Shown here: piece by piece, positions 23,350 through 32,318 of the stretch
How the letters are laid out: the number at the start of each line of letters is the position of its first letter
Position numbering within the stretch: position 1 is the first letter of the stretch
Assembly (NCBI GenBank): GCA_018819515.1
Contig: JAHJPX010000014.1
Span: 122,857-186,856, forward strand
Direction: 5' to 3'
DNA: 64,000 nt
From: Gammaproteobacteria bacterium
GTDB taxonomy: Bacteria > Pseudomonadota > Gammaproteobacteria > Burkholderiales > Rhodocyclaceae
The notes under the pieces: generated by a model
Told to the model about the DNA's origin: nothing
The model's database searches: none
Seen by the model: only the letters and a program-made list of their open reading frames with translations
Position numbers and translations under genes: made by a program

Positions 23350-24792
23350 TTATCGACCCCCGGTGCCGCCCACGGTCAGTCCGTCGACACGCAGCGTCGG
23401 CTGGCCGACGCCGACCGGCACGCTCTGCCCTTCCTTGCCGCAGGTGCCGACGCCGGGGTCGAGCCGCATGTCGTTGCCGATCATCGACACGCGCGTCAGC
23501 ACATCGGGACCGTTGCCGATCAGCGTCGCACCCTTGACCGGCGTGGTGATGCGGCCGTTCTCGATCAGATAGGCCTCGGCAGTGGAAAAGACGAACTTGC
23601 CGCTGGTGATGTCGACCTGGCCGCCGCCGAAGTTCGCAGCGTACAGCCCCTTCTTTACCGAGCGGATGATTTCCTCCGGCGATTTGTCGCCGTTGAGCAT
23701 CGCAGTATTGGTCATGCGCGGGATGGGCATGTGGGCGAAGGACTCGCGCCGGCCGTTGCCGGTCGGGGCGACGCCCATCAAGCGGGCGTTGAGCGTGTCC
23801 TGCAGATAGCCTTGCAGGATGCCGTCCTCGATGAGCACTGTACGCTGGGTCGGGTTGCCCTCGTCGTCGATGGAGAGCGAACCGCGCCGGTCGGGAATGG
23901 TGCCGTCGTCCACCACCGTCACGCCCCTGGAAGCGACGCGCTGGCCGACGCGGCCGGAAAAGGCCGAACTGCCCTTGCGATTGAAGTCGCCTTCGAGGCC
24001 ATGGCCGATCGCCTCGTGCAGCAGGATGCCCGGCCAGCCGGCCCCGAGCACGACGGTCATGGCGCCGGCGGGCGCCGGTTTCGCGGCCAGATTAACCGAG
24101 GCCTGATGGACGGCCTCGCGCGCATATTCGCGCAGGCGTTCATCCGTGAAATAGCCATAGTCGTAACGGCCACCGCCGCCCGCGTGACCCTGTTCGCGCC
24201 GGCCCGCCTCGGCCATGTTGACCGTGATCGACACGCGCACCAGCGGCCGCACATCGGCGGCGAGATGTCCGTCCGCCCGCGCCACCAGCACCACTTCCCA
24301 CGTGCTCGCGATGTGGGCCATCACCTCCGCGACGCGCGGATCCAGATCGCGGGCGAACTGCTCCAGCCTCTCCAGCAACCGCACCTTTTCGGCATCGGCG
24401 AGCGACGGTATCGGGTCGTACGCCGCATAGAGTGGCCGGGTGGCCCGATGCGCCAGCACCGGAACGCTGCCGGACGCACCGGCGGCCGCGATGGCGCGCG
24501 TGGCCTCGGCGGCACTCTTCAGCGCCGGCAGGCTGATCTCGTCGGAATAGGCGAACGCCGTCTTTTCGCCGCTCACCACGCGCACGCCGACACCCTGGTC
24601 GATGTTGTAGCTGCCCGACTTGACAATGCCCTCCTCCAGGCTCCAGGCCTCCGAACGGCTGTACTGGAAGTAGAGGTCGGCATAGTCGACCTGGTGGCCG
24701 AATATCTCGCCGAAAACGACGGCAAGCTTGCCGGGCGTCAGGTCGTAGGGGGCGAGCAGGGTTTGCTCGGCGGTGCGGTAACGATCGGTCAT
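23350..24792 (-). CDS. tldD: Metalloprotease TldD
   Basis: Zinc-dependent peptidase that with TldE/PmbA degrades or matures peptides such as microcin B17 precursor and CcdA (family knowledge). 480 residues, full length. The metal site HEAIGHGLEGD is present with the typical GNGRRESFAHMPIPRMTN region and GVGTCGKEGQSVPVGVGQPTLRVDGLTVGGT at the C terminus. It is downstream of the nitrilase-type gene in the usual betaproteobacterial order yhdP-nit-tldD, separated by a 92-bp inverted-repeat region. Confidence 0.95.
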   Translation of the reverse strand: MTDRYRTAEQTLLAPYDLTPGKLAVVFGEIFGHQVDYADLYFQYSRSEAWSLEEGIVKSGSYNIDQGVGVRVVSGEKTAFAYSDEISLPALKSAAEATRAIAAAGASGSVPVLAHRATRPLYAAYDPIPSLADAEKVRLLERLEQFARDLDPRVAEVMAHIASTWEVVLVARADGHLAADVRPLVRVSITVNMAEAGRREQGHAGGGGRYDYGYFTDERLREYAREAVHQASVNLAAKPAPAGAMTVVLGAGWPGILLHEAIGHGLEGDFNRKGSSAFSGRVGQRVASRGVTVVDDGTIPDRRGSLSIDDEGNPTQRTVLIEDGILQGYLQDTLNARLMGVAPTGNGRRESFAHMPIPRMTNTAMLNGDKSPEEIIRSVKKGLYAANFGGGQVDITSGKFVFSTAEAYLIENGRITTPVKGATLIGNGPDVLTRVSMIGNDMRLDPGVGTCGKEGQSVPVGVGQPTLRVDGLTVGGTGGR

Positions 24793-24806
24793 GAAATTCC
24801 TTATTC

Positions 24807-24885
24807 ACCACCAAGGGCCCCAAGAACACAAAGAAAAAATGTTCTTTGTCCTGTCCTTCTTGGTGCCCTCGGTGTTCTTGGTGGT
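24807..24885. repeat. Nested inverted repeat in the nit-tldD gap
   Basis: Outer arms ACCACCAAG (24807-24815) and CTTGGTGGT (24877-24885), inner arms ACAAAGAA (24828-24835) and TTCTTTGT (24842-24849), with further ACCAAG/CTTGGT-like motifs between. This AT-richer, CACCAAG-type sequence differs in composition from its surroundings and resembles small dispersed repeats seen in other environmental bacteria. It could form a cruciform or an mRNA-stabilising hairpin. Confidence 0.7.
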
Positions 24886-25679
24886 TACAACTTTCTGTGC
24901 TTCAAAGCCGGCAGACTGGTTCTCACTTCGGCAATCCGCGCCGGATCGAGTTCCGCGCTGATGACTCCTTCGCCCTTGTCCATGCGGGCGACAATGTCAC
25001 CCCAGGGGTCGATGATCATGCTATTGCCGTGCGTCATGCGGCCGGTCGGATGCTGCCCGCCCTGAGCGGACGCCAGCAGGTAGCACTGGTTCTCGATGGC
25101 GCGCGCGCGCAACAGCGTTTCCCAATGCGCGCGGCCAGTAGTGTCGGTAAAGGCGGCGGGCAGGACGATGAGGTCGAGCACACCCATCGCGCGAAACAGC
25201 TCCGGAAAGCGCAGGTCGTAGCAGATGGCCAGACCGACGCGGCCCACCGGCGTATCGACGGCCACTACCTTCTCGCCGGCCTCGATGGTGGCCGCCTCGT
25301 CGTAATGCTCTTCGTTCTTCGTGAATCCGAAGAGGTGAATTTTGTCGTAGCGCGCCACCTGGCGGCCGTGGTCGTCGAAAACCAGGCAGGCGTTGAGCAG
25401 CTTGCCGGGGGACCGCGCGGTCAGCGGTATCGAGCCGCCGACCAGCCAGATGCCGTGCTGACGCGCCTGAGCGGCAAGAAACGCCTGGATCGGTCCTGCA
25501 CCGGGCGCCTCGCGCGCTGCAAGCCGGGCCTCATCGGTAGCACCGATCAACGGGAAGTACTCGGGCAGTGCCACCATGCGCGCGCCCGTGGCGGCCGCCT
25601 CGGCGATCAGTCGCGCCGCCGTGGCGAGGTTGGGCTCGACCTCGGGCCCGGAGATCATTTGTACTGCCGCGACTCTCAT
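24885..25679 (-). CDS. Carbon-nitrogen hydrolase, nitrilase superfamily (Nit1-like)
   Basis: Amidase of the nitrilase superfamily, 264 residues, in the clade of deaminated-glutathione amidase (metabolite repair). The E-K-C triad is visible: E40 (MVALPEYFP), K113 (RYDKIHLFGF) and C153 (LAICYDLRFPELFR). It starts at ATG 25679, overlapping the yhdP stop by 4 bp, so yhdP-nit-tldD are one transcription unit. The substrate assignment is by family and gene order only. Confidence 0.9.
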   Translation of the reverse strand: MRVAAVQMISGPEVEPNLATAARLIAEAAATGARMVALPEYFPLIGATDEARLAAREAPGAGPIQAFLAAQARQHGIWLVGGSIPLTARSPGKLLNACLVFDDHGRQVARYDKIHLFGFTKNEEHYDEAATIEAGEKVVAVDTPVGRVGLAICYDLRFPELFRAMGVLDLIVLPAAFTDTTGRAHWETLLRARAIENQCYLLASAQGGQHPTGRMTHGNSMIIDPWGDIVARMDKGEGVISAELDPARIAEVRTSLPALKHRKL

Positions 25680-28600
25680 GGAACCACCTCATTCTCCGCC
25701 GGTCGCGCCAGTCCAGGTCCCTGCACCGCCACTTTCTTCACTTTCGGGTCGTCCCAGGAGCCGGTCACCGCGTAGTCGAAGGCAAACACTTTGTCGAGCG
25801 GGTTGCCGAATACCTTGTTCATCACCCACGCGGTCGCACCCATGACGGGATTGATCAGCAACACACCGGTCGCGACGGTTTCGCCGAGCGTTGGCTGCAC
25901 GCGCACTTTCAGGTCCTGCGTTTCGCCAACAATATCTACCGTGCCGTTCATCAGAACCGTGGCCGCCGGTCCGTCGATTTCAAGATCCTCGGTTTTCATG
26001 ATGCCGCGATTGACCGCCACATTGCCGTCGATGCTGTCGAAGGCGAAACCTTCACTGAAGATATCCCGAAAATCGAGCGAAATGCGTCGCGGCAGGGACT
26101 GCAGGCTGAGAATGCCGAGCAGGCGGCCGACACCTGGCTCCAGCTTCTTGAACTGTCCGCGCTCGGCTTCCACGGTCAGCTTCCCGCCCAGGGTTTTGTA
26201 GTCGATGCCGGTCGGTGCGCCCACCCAGGACAATTGGCCGGTCAGCGCAGCCTTGCCCCGCCTTACCGCCCCGGAAAAACCCAACCTCTCCAGCGTCCCT
26301 TCGATATTGCCGGTCTTCAGCGAGAAATCGATCACCGAGACCGCCGGCGACGTCGACTGCGCCGGGCGCCAGAAACCGGTGCCTTCGAACTGGCTGTCCT
26401 CGTTGTGGATATGGTAACGAGTACTCCACAATCCAGCGGTATCTTTCGCCTCCAGTCGGAGTTGGCCCAGTTCGCGGCCGTGCATCAGGAAGTGGTCCAC
26501 GGTCAGATCGATCGATGGCAGGCGTCCCGTCTTTTCTTCAACGGGGTCCGTCGCCGTCGACTTCGGCGCGGCCGCGTCGCTGTCGGGGATGTCCAGCCGC
26601 GCCACATGCCCGGACAGTCGATCCGCTTCGTCGCCGCTGGCCCAGGCCAGATCGCCACTCACCTCGCGGCTGTCGACTTGCATCTTCCAATTGCCGTTTT
26701 CCTGGCGGCCGGACAGTCGCAGGTCGTGGATCGAGCGACCGAATCCGCGCAGTTCTTCGACGCGCAGGTCAACGAGATCGATCGGAAAGCCGCTGTCGCC
26801 ACGGCCGCCGCCCAGGCTCCGCCAGAGGTCGGCATCCACCCGCGCCGCCTTTACGGCCAGCAGGACACCGCGGTCGGGCAGGCGCGCCTCGGGGGCACCG
26901 ATCGCGATCAATCCGCGTTCGGTAACTGCGCTGCCGCGATCGGTGCGTCGCCGCATCAACTGCGCGCGCAACACGTCGCCAACATGGATGTCCATCTGAT
27001 CCTGCGCGTCAGGCGTGGCGGCGCGCTCATTTGCCGCGGTCTTGCGCTCGAAAACCAGCGGCAGCGGCTCGCTGGCGGTCTTGTTGAACGGCACGGGCAG
27101 GCTGGAAGACATGCCGAGCAGCGAGGAATCGACGCGCACTACGGCAGCGTGCTTCTTCACCTGTATCGTCGCGCTCCAGGTCGTCCCGCCCCCCAGATGG
27201 TCCAGCAAAGGCTGGTCATACTGCTGGCGCAGTGCCGCCACGCTGGCGCTGCCGTTGGCGCGGAGCGCGACCTGGCCGTCCTCGGTCTTTATGTCCATCA
27301 GCAGCGGCGCGCTGAACATGAGGGCGCGAACCTTTTTCGCCGCGACACTTTTTTCGGTGAAATGCAATTCGCCGTTGATCGCGGAAATGGGTGGCAGGTA
27401 TTCATCGTAGACAAGCCGGTTGTCCTGCACACGAAGGTGGCCATCCACTTTCGTCGCCTCGATATCGTTCAGCGGCAGGTCGAGCCGCAGGCGCAAGCTA
27501 CCGTCGCCAGTCGCCTGCATGCCGTCGGTAACGTGGCCGATGTAACCGGCGACGGGGCTGGATTCGACGAAGCGCAGGAAGTCGGCGGTCGGCCCGCTGG
27601 CAACGCCGGTCACCACCAGCGGCTGATCGTGCTGGTTCATGTCGGCGAGTTCCGCCTTGACGTCGGTGAGCTGCACACCCCACACAGTTGCCTTCTGCGC
27701 GCGAATCAACATGCGCGAGCCGGAGAACAGCAGATCGCCCATCACGTTGTCTATAGTGGGCCAGCCTTCCGCATAGCGCAGGGTCGCCCCCTGAAACGGC
27801 CCTTTGACTTCGAAGACTCCCGACCCGTCATCGAACGGGAAGCGCTTCAGGTCGCCCTTCAAGCGCAGGCTGGCGGTCGCGGCGCCCCCGCTGATCGATT
27901 CATGCAGCCAATTGCGCACCTGTTCATTGACGACCAGCGGCATGTAGCGCCACACGGCGCCGCCATCGGCACGGGTCAGCCTGGCCCAAAGGTCGATTTC
28001 GCCGGGACCTTCTCGGCTGCTGCGATAGCGGCCGCTCGCTTCGCCCGCGGCGTCGACATTCTGAAAACCCGCCTTGAGCAGGCGCACTTCCACCACGCCG
28101 TCGCGCATGGTCCATTCCGCGTTCGCGTCCAGCTTGGACAACGGGATCGACGGCTGCTCGAATACAGCCGGGAAGTCGAGGCTAGCCATGCGGCTGGCCA
28201 GGACGATATTGCCACCCCGCTCGTTGCCGTCGATTGTGCCGTCGAAACCCGAAAATCCCGGAATCGTGCCAGCCGCGTTGAAGCCGAGCTTCTCGAAGCG
28301 CGTCTTGATGCGATATGAGGAGAGGGTGTCGGACTCGCCAACCCAAGCCAGTTGCATGTCGCGCACACGGCCCCGGGGAGCGTAGGCCACGATCCTTTCT
28401 CGCACGTCGGCATTGAAGGGAAGATAGGAGGCCAGCGCCGCCATGGCGCCCAGATCGAGCATGTTGGCGCTGAATTCGCCGTGCGCCGCCGCGCCTGGCT
28501 GCCAGTGGAAATCGAGATCGGTCGGTTCGAGGCGGATGCCGTTATGCGTGGCCAGCGCGAGATGGCGGGTCTGTAGCGTGAATCCCTCCTGGTCGCGTCG

Positions 28601-29551
28601 AGCCGTCAGGCGTCCGTCCACCCGGTCGAGGTCGAGCATGGGCAGCGTGGGCGCCAGGCGCACGATGGTCCTGCCCATCCGCAGGTCGGCCGTGCCGCCG
28701 ACCACGGCCCCGCGCTCCAGGTCCAGCCAGAGACGCAGACCGCCGGAACCATGGGGCAGCTCGAGCGGGTAGTCCACCCAAGCATGCCAGCCGGACAGCT
28801 CCGCGTAATCGAGTTCCGCGTAGAGTCGCGCCTTTCCGTCGAGCAGCGACACTGCATCGTCGTCGCTGAGTTCGCCCCGGACATCGAGCCGAGCCGCCAG
28901 CCGAGGTGGCGGCTCGGCGGTGAGTCCGAAGCGGTGCCGGTCGCCCCGGTTTCGCAGCTTCAGGTTGACTCGCGACAGCACCAGCGGCGGCGCGCGGCGG
29001 TATTCGTCGCGCCAGGTCAGGGTCGCGTCGCGGATCACGATGCGGTCCTGAGCCAGCAGCCATTCGGAAAAGCCCGCATCGTTCCCGTCCTCGGTCTTGA
29101 TCTCGAGACCGGCGACGAACAGGCGGCCTTCGGCATCGCGGCGGAGGTCGAGGCGCGGCGCTTTGATCTCCAGGCGTGCGAAGTGGGGTGCGAGATGCCA
29201 TAGCGACGACCAGGCGACGTCGGCCTCGACTTCTTCGAGATCGAACGCCGGCCGACCCTCCGCGTCGCGGATTTCCAGGCCGTGAATGCGCAGGTTCGGC
29301 CAGAACAAATGCCAACGGGCGTCCACGGCGCGGATCGTCACCGGCCGCGCCAGCGCGCGGGAGAGTTCGGTTTCGATCTCGCCGCGATGCAGGCCGACCT
29401 CCGGCAACACGAAATGGCGCAGGACGAGCACCAGAATGCCGAACGCGAAATAAAACACGATGGCCGCCCACGCCAGAATGCCAACGAGCCGGCGTAGCCA
29501 GGGCATCGCCATCAGGGTGGCCAGAGGGGGGAAGGGACGAGGGATGAGCAT
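25676..29551 (-). CDS. yhdP: YhdP-family AsmA-like lipid-transport protein
   Basis: Very large envelope protein, about 1291 residues from ATG 29551. It has an N-terminal membrane helix (about 18-38, LVGILAWAAIVFYFAFGILVLVLRH), a huge periplasmic beta-rich region of repeating amphipathic segments, and a C-terminal AsmA_2/DUF3971-type part (GLDYAVTGSWDDPKV-like end). E. coli YhdP bridges the periplasm and moves phospholipids to the outer membrane (family knowledge). The start is uncertain: ATGs at 29512 and 29506 give shorter N termini. It is divergent from glnE with about 50 bp between, so the promoters must lie very close or inside coding DNA. Confidence 0.9.
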   Translation of the reverse strand: MLIPRPFPPLATLMAMPWLRRLVGILAWAAIVFYFAFGILVLVLRHFVLPEVGLHRGEIETELSRALARPVTIRAVDARWHLFWPNLRIHGLEIRDAEGRPAFDLEEVEADVAWSSLWHLAPHFARLEIKAPRLDLRRDAEGRLFVAGLEIKTEDGNDAGFSEWLLAQDRIVIRDATLTWRDEYRRAPPLVLSRVNLKLRNRGDRHRFGLTAEPPPRLAARLDVRGELSDDDAVSLLDGKARLYAELDYAELSGWHAWVDYPLELPHGSGGLRLWLDLERGAVVGGTADLRMGRTIVRLAPTLPMLDLDRVDGRLTARRDQEGFTLQTRHLALATHNGIRLEPTDLDFHWQPGAAAHGEFSANMLDLGAMAALASYLPFNADVRERIVAYAPRGRVRDMQLAWVGESDTLSSYRIKTRFEKLGFNAAGTIPGFSGFDGTIDGNERGGNIVLASRMASLDFPAVFEQPSIPLSKLDANAEWTMRDGVVEVRLLKAGFQNVDAAGEASGRYRSSREGPGEIDLWARLTRADGGAVWRYMPLVVNEQVRNWLHESISGGAATASLRLKGDLKRFPFDDGSGVFEVKGPFQGATLRYAEGWPTIDNVMGDLLFSGSRMLIRAQKATVWGVQLTDVKAELADMNQHDQPLVVTGVASGPTADFLRFVESSPVAGYIGHVTDGMQATGDGSLRLRLDLPLNDIEATKVDGHLRVQDNRLVYDEYLPPISAINGELHFTEKSVAAKKVRALMFSAPLLMDIKTEDGQVALRANGSASVAALRQQYDQPLLDHLGGGTTWSATIQVKKHAAVVRVDSSLLGMSSSLPVPFNKTASEPLPLVFERKTAANERAATPDAQDQMDIHVGDVLRAQLMRRRTDRGSAVTERGLIAIGAPEARLPDRGVLLAVKAARVDADLWRSLGGGRGDSGFPIDLVDLRVEELRGFGRSIHDLRLSGRQENGNWKMQVDSREVSGDLAWASGDEADRLSGHVARLDIPDSDAAAPKSTATDPVEEKTGRLPSIDLTVDHFLMHGRELGQLRLEAKDTAGLWSTRYHIHNEDSQFEGTGFWRPAQSTSPAVSVIDFSLKTGNIEGTLERLGFSGAVRRGKAALTGQLSWVGAPTGIDYKTLGGKLTVEAERGQFKKLEPGVGRLLGILSLQSLPRRISLDFRDIFSEGFAFDSIDGNVAVNRGIMKTEDLEIDGPAATVLMNGTVDIVGETQDLKVRVQPTLGETVATGVLLINPVMGATAWVMNKVFGNPLDKVFAFDYAVTGSWDDPKVKKVAVQGPGLARPAENEVVP

Positions 29552-29603
29552 GGGCCCGGCCGGGCTAGAATGACCGTCAGACAAAGTGAGTGATTGTAAA
29601 TCA

Positions 29604-32303
29604 ATGCCTCCATCCAGCCTTCCCGACGCCGTGGCCGCGGCCAGTCGCCGTTCGCGCCATCTGCAACGGCTCGTGCAGGCCAGGCCCGAACTTGCCGGGG
29701 GTTTCGTCGATACGCCGCTGACGCGCGCCGGACTGGACGACTGGCTGGCGGCGGAATCGCCGACCGAAAGCAACCTGCAACGGGTGTTGCGCCAACTGAA
29801 GCAGCGCGCCTACATCCGCATCTGCACGCGCGACCTCGCCGGCCACGCGCCACTTTCCGAGGTAACCGAGGCGATGACGCTGGTGGCGGAGGTCGCCGTC
29901 GAAGCGGCCCTGAAGGTTCTCCATGAGAGCCTTGCCGCCCGTTACGGCGAACCGTGCAACGAGCACGGCAAAGCGCAGCGGCTGATCGTCATCGGCATGG
30001 GCAAACTGGGGGGCCGCGAACTCAATGTGTCCTCCGACATCGACCTGATCTTCGTTTATCCCGACGACGGCGAAACAACACCAACAAGCGACGGCGCGCG
30101 GCCGATCTCCAACTTCGACTTCTTCACCCGGCTCGGCCGGCAGTTGATCGCCGCCATCTCCGAGATTACCAACGACGGCCAGGTGTTCCGCGTTGACATG
30201 CGGCTGCGGCCGAACGGCGATTCCGGGCCGCTGGTCTGCTCCTTCGACATGCTGGAGAACTACCTCGTCACCCAGGGCCGCGAGTGGGAACGTTATGCCT
30301 GGATCAAGGCCCGGCCGTTGACGGGGGAACGACACGACGAACTGGAAGCCATCCGCCGCCCCTTCGTCTTCCGCAAGTATCTCGACTTCGGCACCATCAA
30401 CGCAATGCGCGACCTGCATGCGCAGATCCGTCGCGAAGTGGCGAAGAAGGACATGGCCGACAACGTCAAGCTCGGCCCCGGCGGCATCCGCGAAATCGAG
30501 TTCATCGCCCAGGTGTTCCAGCTGATCCGCGGCGGCCGCGACCGTTCGTTACAAGTCAAGCCGACGCTGCAGGTGCTCAAGCTGCTCGTCGAGAAAAGTC
30601 AGCTGTCGCGGGACGCCGGGGTCAAGCTGGCGGCCGCCTACGATTTCCTGCGCCGGCTCGAACACCGCCTGCAGTATCTCGACGACGCGCAGACGCATAG
30701 CCTGCCGGCGAGAGCCGAAGATCGACAACTGGTTGCCGAAGCGATGGGCTTCGCTTCCTTCGCTGCGCTGGCGACGGAGCTCGACGATCATCGGCAGAAC
30801 GTGTCGGAGCATTTTGAAGCAGTATTCGCCGACCCCAACGACGACAACCACCGATTCGACGGCGTCTGGCACGGCGCCGATGGCGAAAGTCAGTCGTCGC
30901 GACACGCCGAGTTGGCCGCCATGGGCTTTCGCGACGCACCGGCGGCCGGCGCGCGCCTCGCCGCCATCCGCTCCGGCAGCCGCTATCAGCAGCTATCGGA
31001 TGCGGCGCGCGGCCGCTTCGATGCGCTGGTGCCCCGCCTGATCGAAGCCGCGGCCGGACTGGCCGATCCCGATGCCGCCCTTTCGCGCGGACTGGATTTA
31101 CTGGAAGCCGTGTCGCGCCGCGCCGCCTATCTCGCACTCTTGCAGCAATACCCGCAGGCGCTCGAGTGGGTGGCCAGGATCGTCGGCAGTTCGAGCTGGG
31201 CCGCGAACTATCTGAATCGCCATCCGGTACTACTCGACGAACTACTCGATCCGCGCCTGCTCGAAGCCGCACACGACTGGACCGCCTTCCGCGAGCAGTT
31301 GGCGCAGACCCTCGACGAGGTCGAACCTGACACCGAGCGACAGATGGACCTGCTGCGCGAGGCGCACCACGCCCAGGTCTTCCGCCTGCTGACGCAGGAT
31401 CTTTCTGGCCTGCTGACCGTCGAGAAACTGGCCGACCATCTCTCGGAACTGGCCGATATCATCGTTGACCGCGCGCTGATCCTCGCCTGGCGCAAGCTGG
31501 CCACACGCCATCTGGACGCGCCCCGCTTCGCGGTGATCAGCTACGGCAAGCTGGGCGGCAAGGAACTTGGCTACGCCTCCGACCTCGACATCGTGTTCCT
31601 GTTCGACGACCCGGCGCCGGAAGCCGCCGAGATCTATTCGCGTCTGTCGACCCGGCTCAATACCTGGCTGTCGGCGCAGACTTCGGCCGGGCAGTTGTTC
31701 GAGACCGATCTGCGCCTGCGGCCGAACGGCGAGGCCGGACTCGTCGTCTCTTCGATGGACGCCTTCCGCAAATACCAGCTCGAAGCCGCCTGGCTGTGGG
31801 AACACCAGGCGCTGACGCGGGCCCGTTACACCGCCGGCGACCCGGCGGTCGGCGCCGCCTTCGAGGCGATCCGCTGCGAAGTGCTGACGCAGAAGCGCGA
31901 CCTTGCCAAGTTGCGCGACGAAATCATGGCCATGCGCAAGAAAATGCTCGACGCGCATGCCACGAAGCTCGATGAGCGTGACACGGTATTCGACCTCAAG
32001 CACGACCCCGGTGGCCTGATCGACGTCGAGTTCGCCGTCCAGTACCTGGTGCTGGGTTACTCATGGCAGTACCGTGAGCTCACCGAAAACAAGGGCAACA
32101 TCACGTTGCTGGCCATGGCCGCCAAGCGCGACCTGATTCCTGTCGACCTCGCCGACGCCGTGCGCGACGCCTATCGCGACTACCGCCGCATGCAGCATGC
32201 GCTGCGCCTCAACGACCAGAAGAGCCGCGTCGCCAAAGCCGACGTCGCCGAACGCGTCGCCATCGTCCGTCGTCTCTGGAAAACCGTCTTCAACCCCGAC
32301 TGA
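29604..32303 (+). CDS. glnE: Bifunctional glutamine synthetase adenylyltransferase/deadenylase
   Basis: Controls glutamine synthetase by adding or removing AMP in response to PII. About 899 residues. Two nucleotidyltransferase domains are visible, with GMGKLGGRELNVSSDIDLIF (N-terminal, deadenylase) and SYGKLGGKELGYASDLDIVF (C-terminal, adenylylase), each followed by a DLRLRPNG or MRLRPNGDSG motif. Two dispersed palindromes lie in frame: KSQLSRDA just before the FLRRLEHRLQYLDD motif and ESQSSRHAE in the linker region near residue 430. Neither disrupts a catalytic motif. ATG 29604 was chosen; a GTG six codons upstream is an alternative. Confidence 0.93.
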   Translation: MPPSSLPDAVAAASRRSRHLQRLVQARPELAGGFVDTPLTRAGLDDWLAAESPTESNLQRVLRQLKQRAYIRICTRDLAGHAPLSEVTEAMTLVAEVAVEAALKVLHESLAARYGEPCNEHGKAQRLIVIGMGKLGGRELNVSSDIDLIFVYPDDGETTPTSDGARPISNFDFFTRLGRQLIAAISEITNDGQVFRVDMRLRPNGDSGPLVCSFDMLENYLVTQGREWERYAWIKARPLTGERHDELEAIRRPFVFRKYLDFGTINAMRDLHAQIRREVAKKDMADNVKLGPGGIREIEFIAQVFQLIRGGRDRSLQVKPTLQVLKLLVEKSQLSRDAGVKLAAAYDFLRRLEHRLQYLDDAQTHSLPARAEDRQLVAEAMGFASFAALATELDDHRQNVSEHFEAVFADPNDDNHRFDGVWHGADGESQSSRHAELAAMGFRDAPAAGARLAAIRSGSRYQQLSDAARGRFDALVPRLIEAAAGLADPDAALSRGLDLLEAVSRRAAYLALLQQYPQALEWVARIVGSSSWAANYLNRHPVLLDELLDPRLLEAAHDWTAFREQLAQTLDEVEPDTERQMDLLREAHHAQVFRLLTQDLSGLLTVEKLADHLSELADIIVDRALILAWRKLATRHLDAPRFAVISYGKLGGKELGYASDLDIVFLFDDPAPEAAEIYSRLSTRLNTWLSAQTSAGQLFETDLRLRPNGEAGLVVSSMDAFRKYQLEAAWLWEHQALTRARYTAGDPAVGAAFEAIRCEVLTQKRDLAKLRDEIMAMRKKMLDAHATKLDERDTVFDLKHDPGGLIDVEFAVQYLVLGYSWQYRELTENKGNITLLAMAAKRDLIPVDLADAVRDAYRDYRRMQHALRLNDQKSRVAKADVAERVAIVRRLWKTVFNPD
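30593..30619 (+). repeat. dispersed palindrome copy 1 in glnE
   Basis: GAAAAGTCAGCTGTCGCGGG then ACGCCGG. It encodes KSQLSRDA in frame at a variable position before the conserved RRLEHRLQ motif. Confidence 0.7.
30885..30910 (+). repeat. dispersed palindrome copy 2 in glnE
   Basis: GTCAGTCGTCGCGACACGCC preceded by AAA. Read in the same frame as copy 1 (ESQSSRHAE), 291 bp downstream of it. Confidence 0.75.
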
Positions 32304-32318
32304 AACAAGGAAACCACC

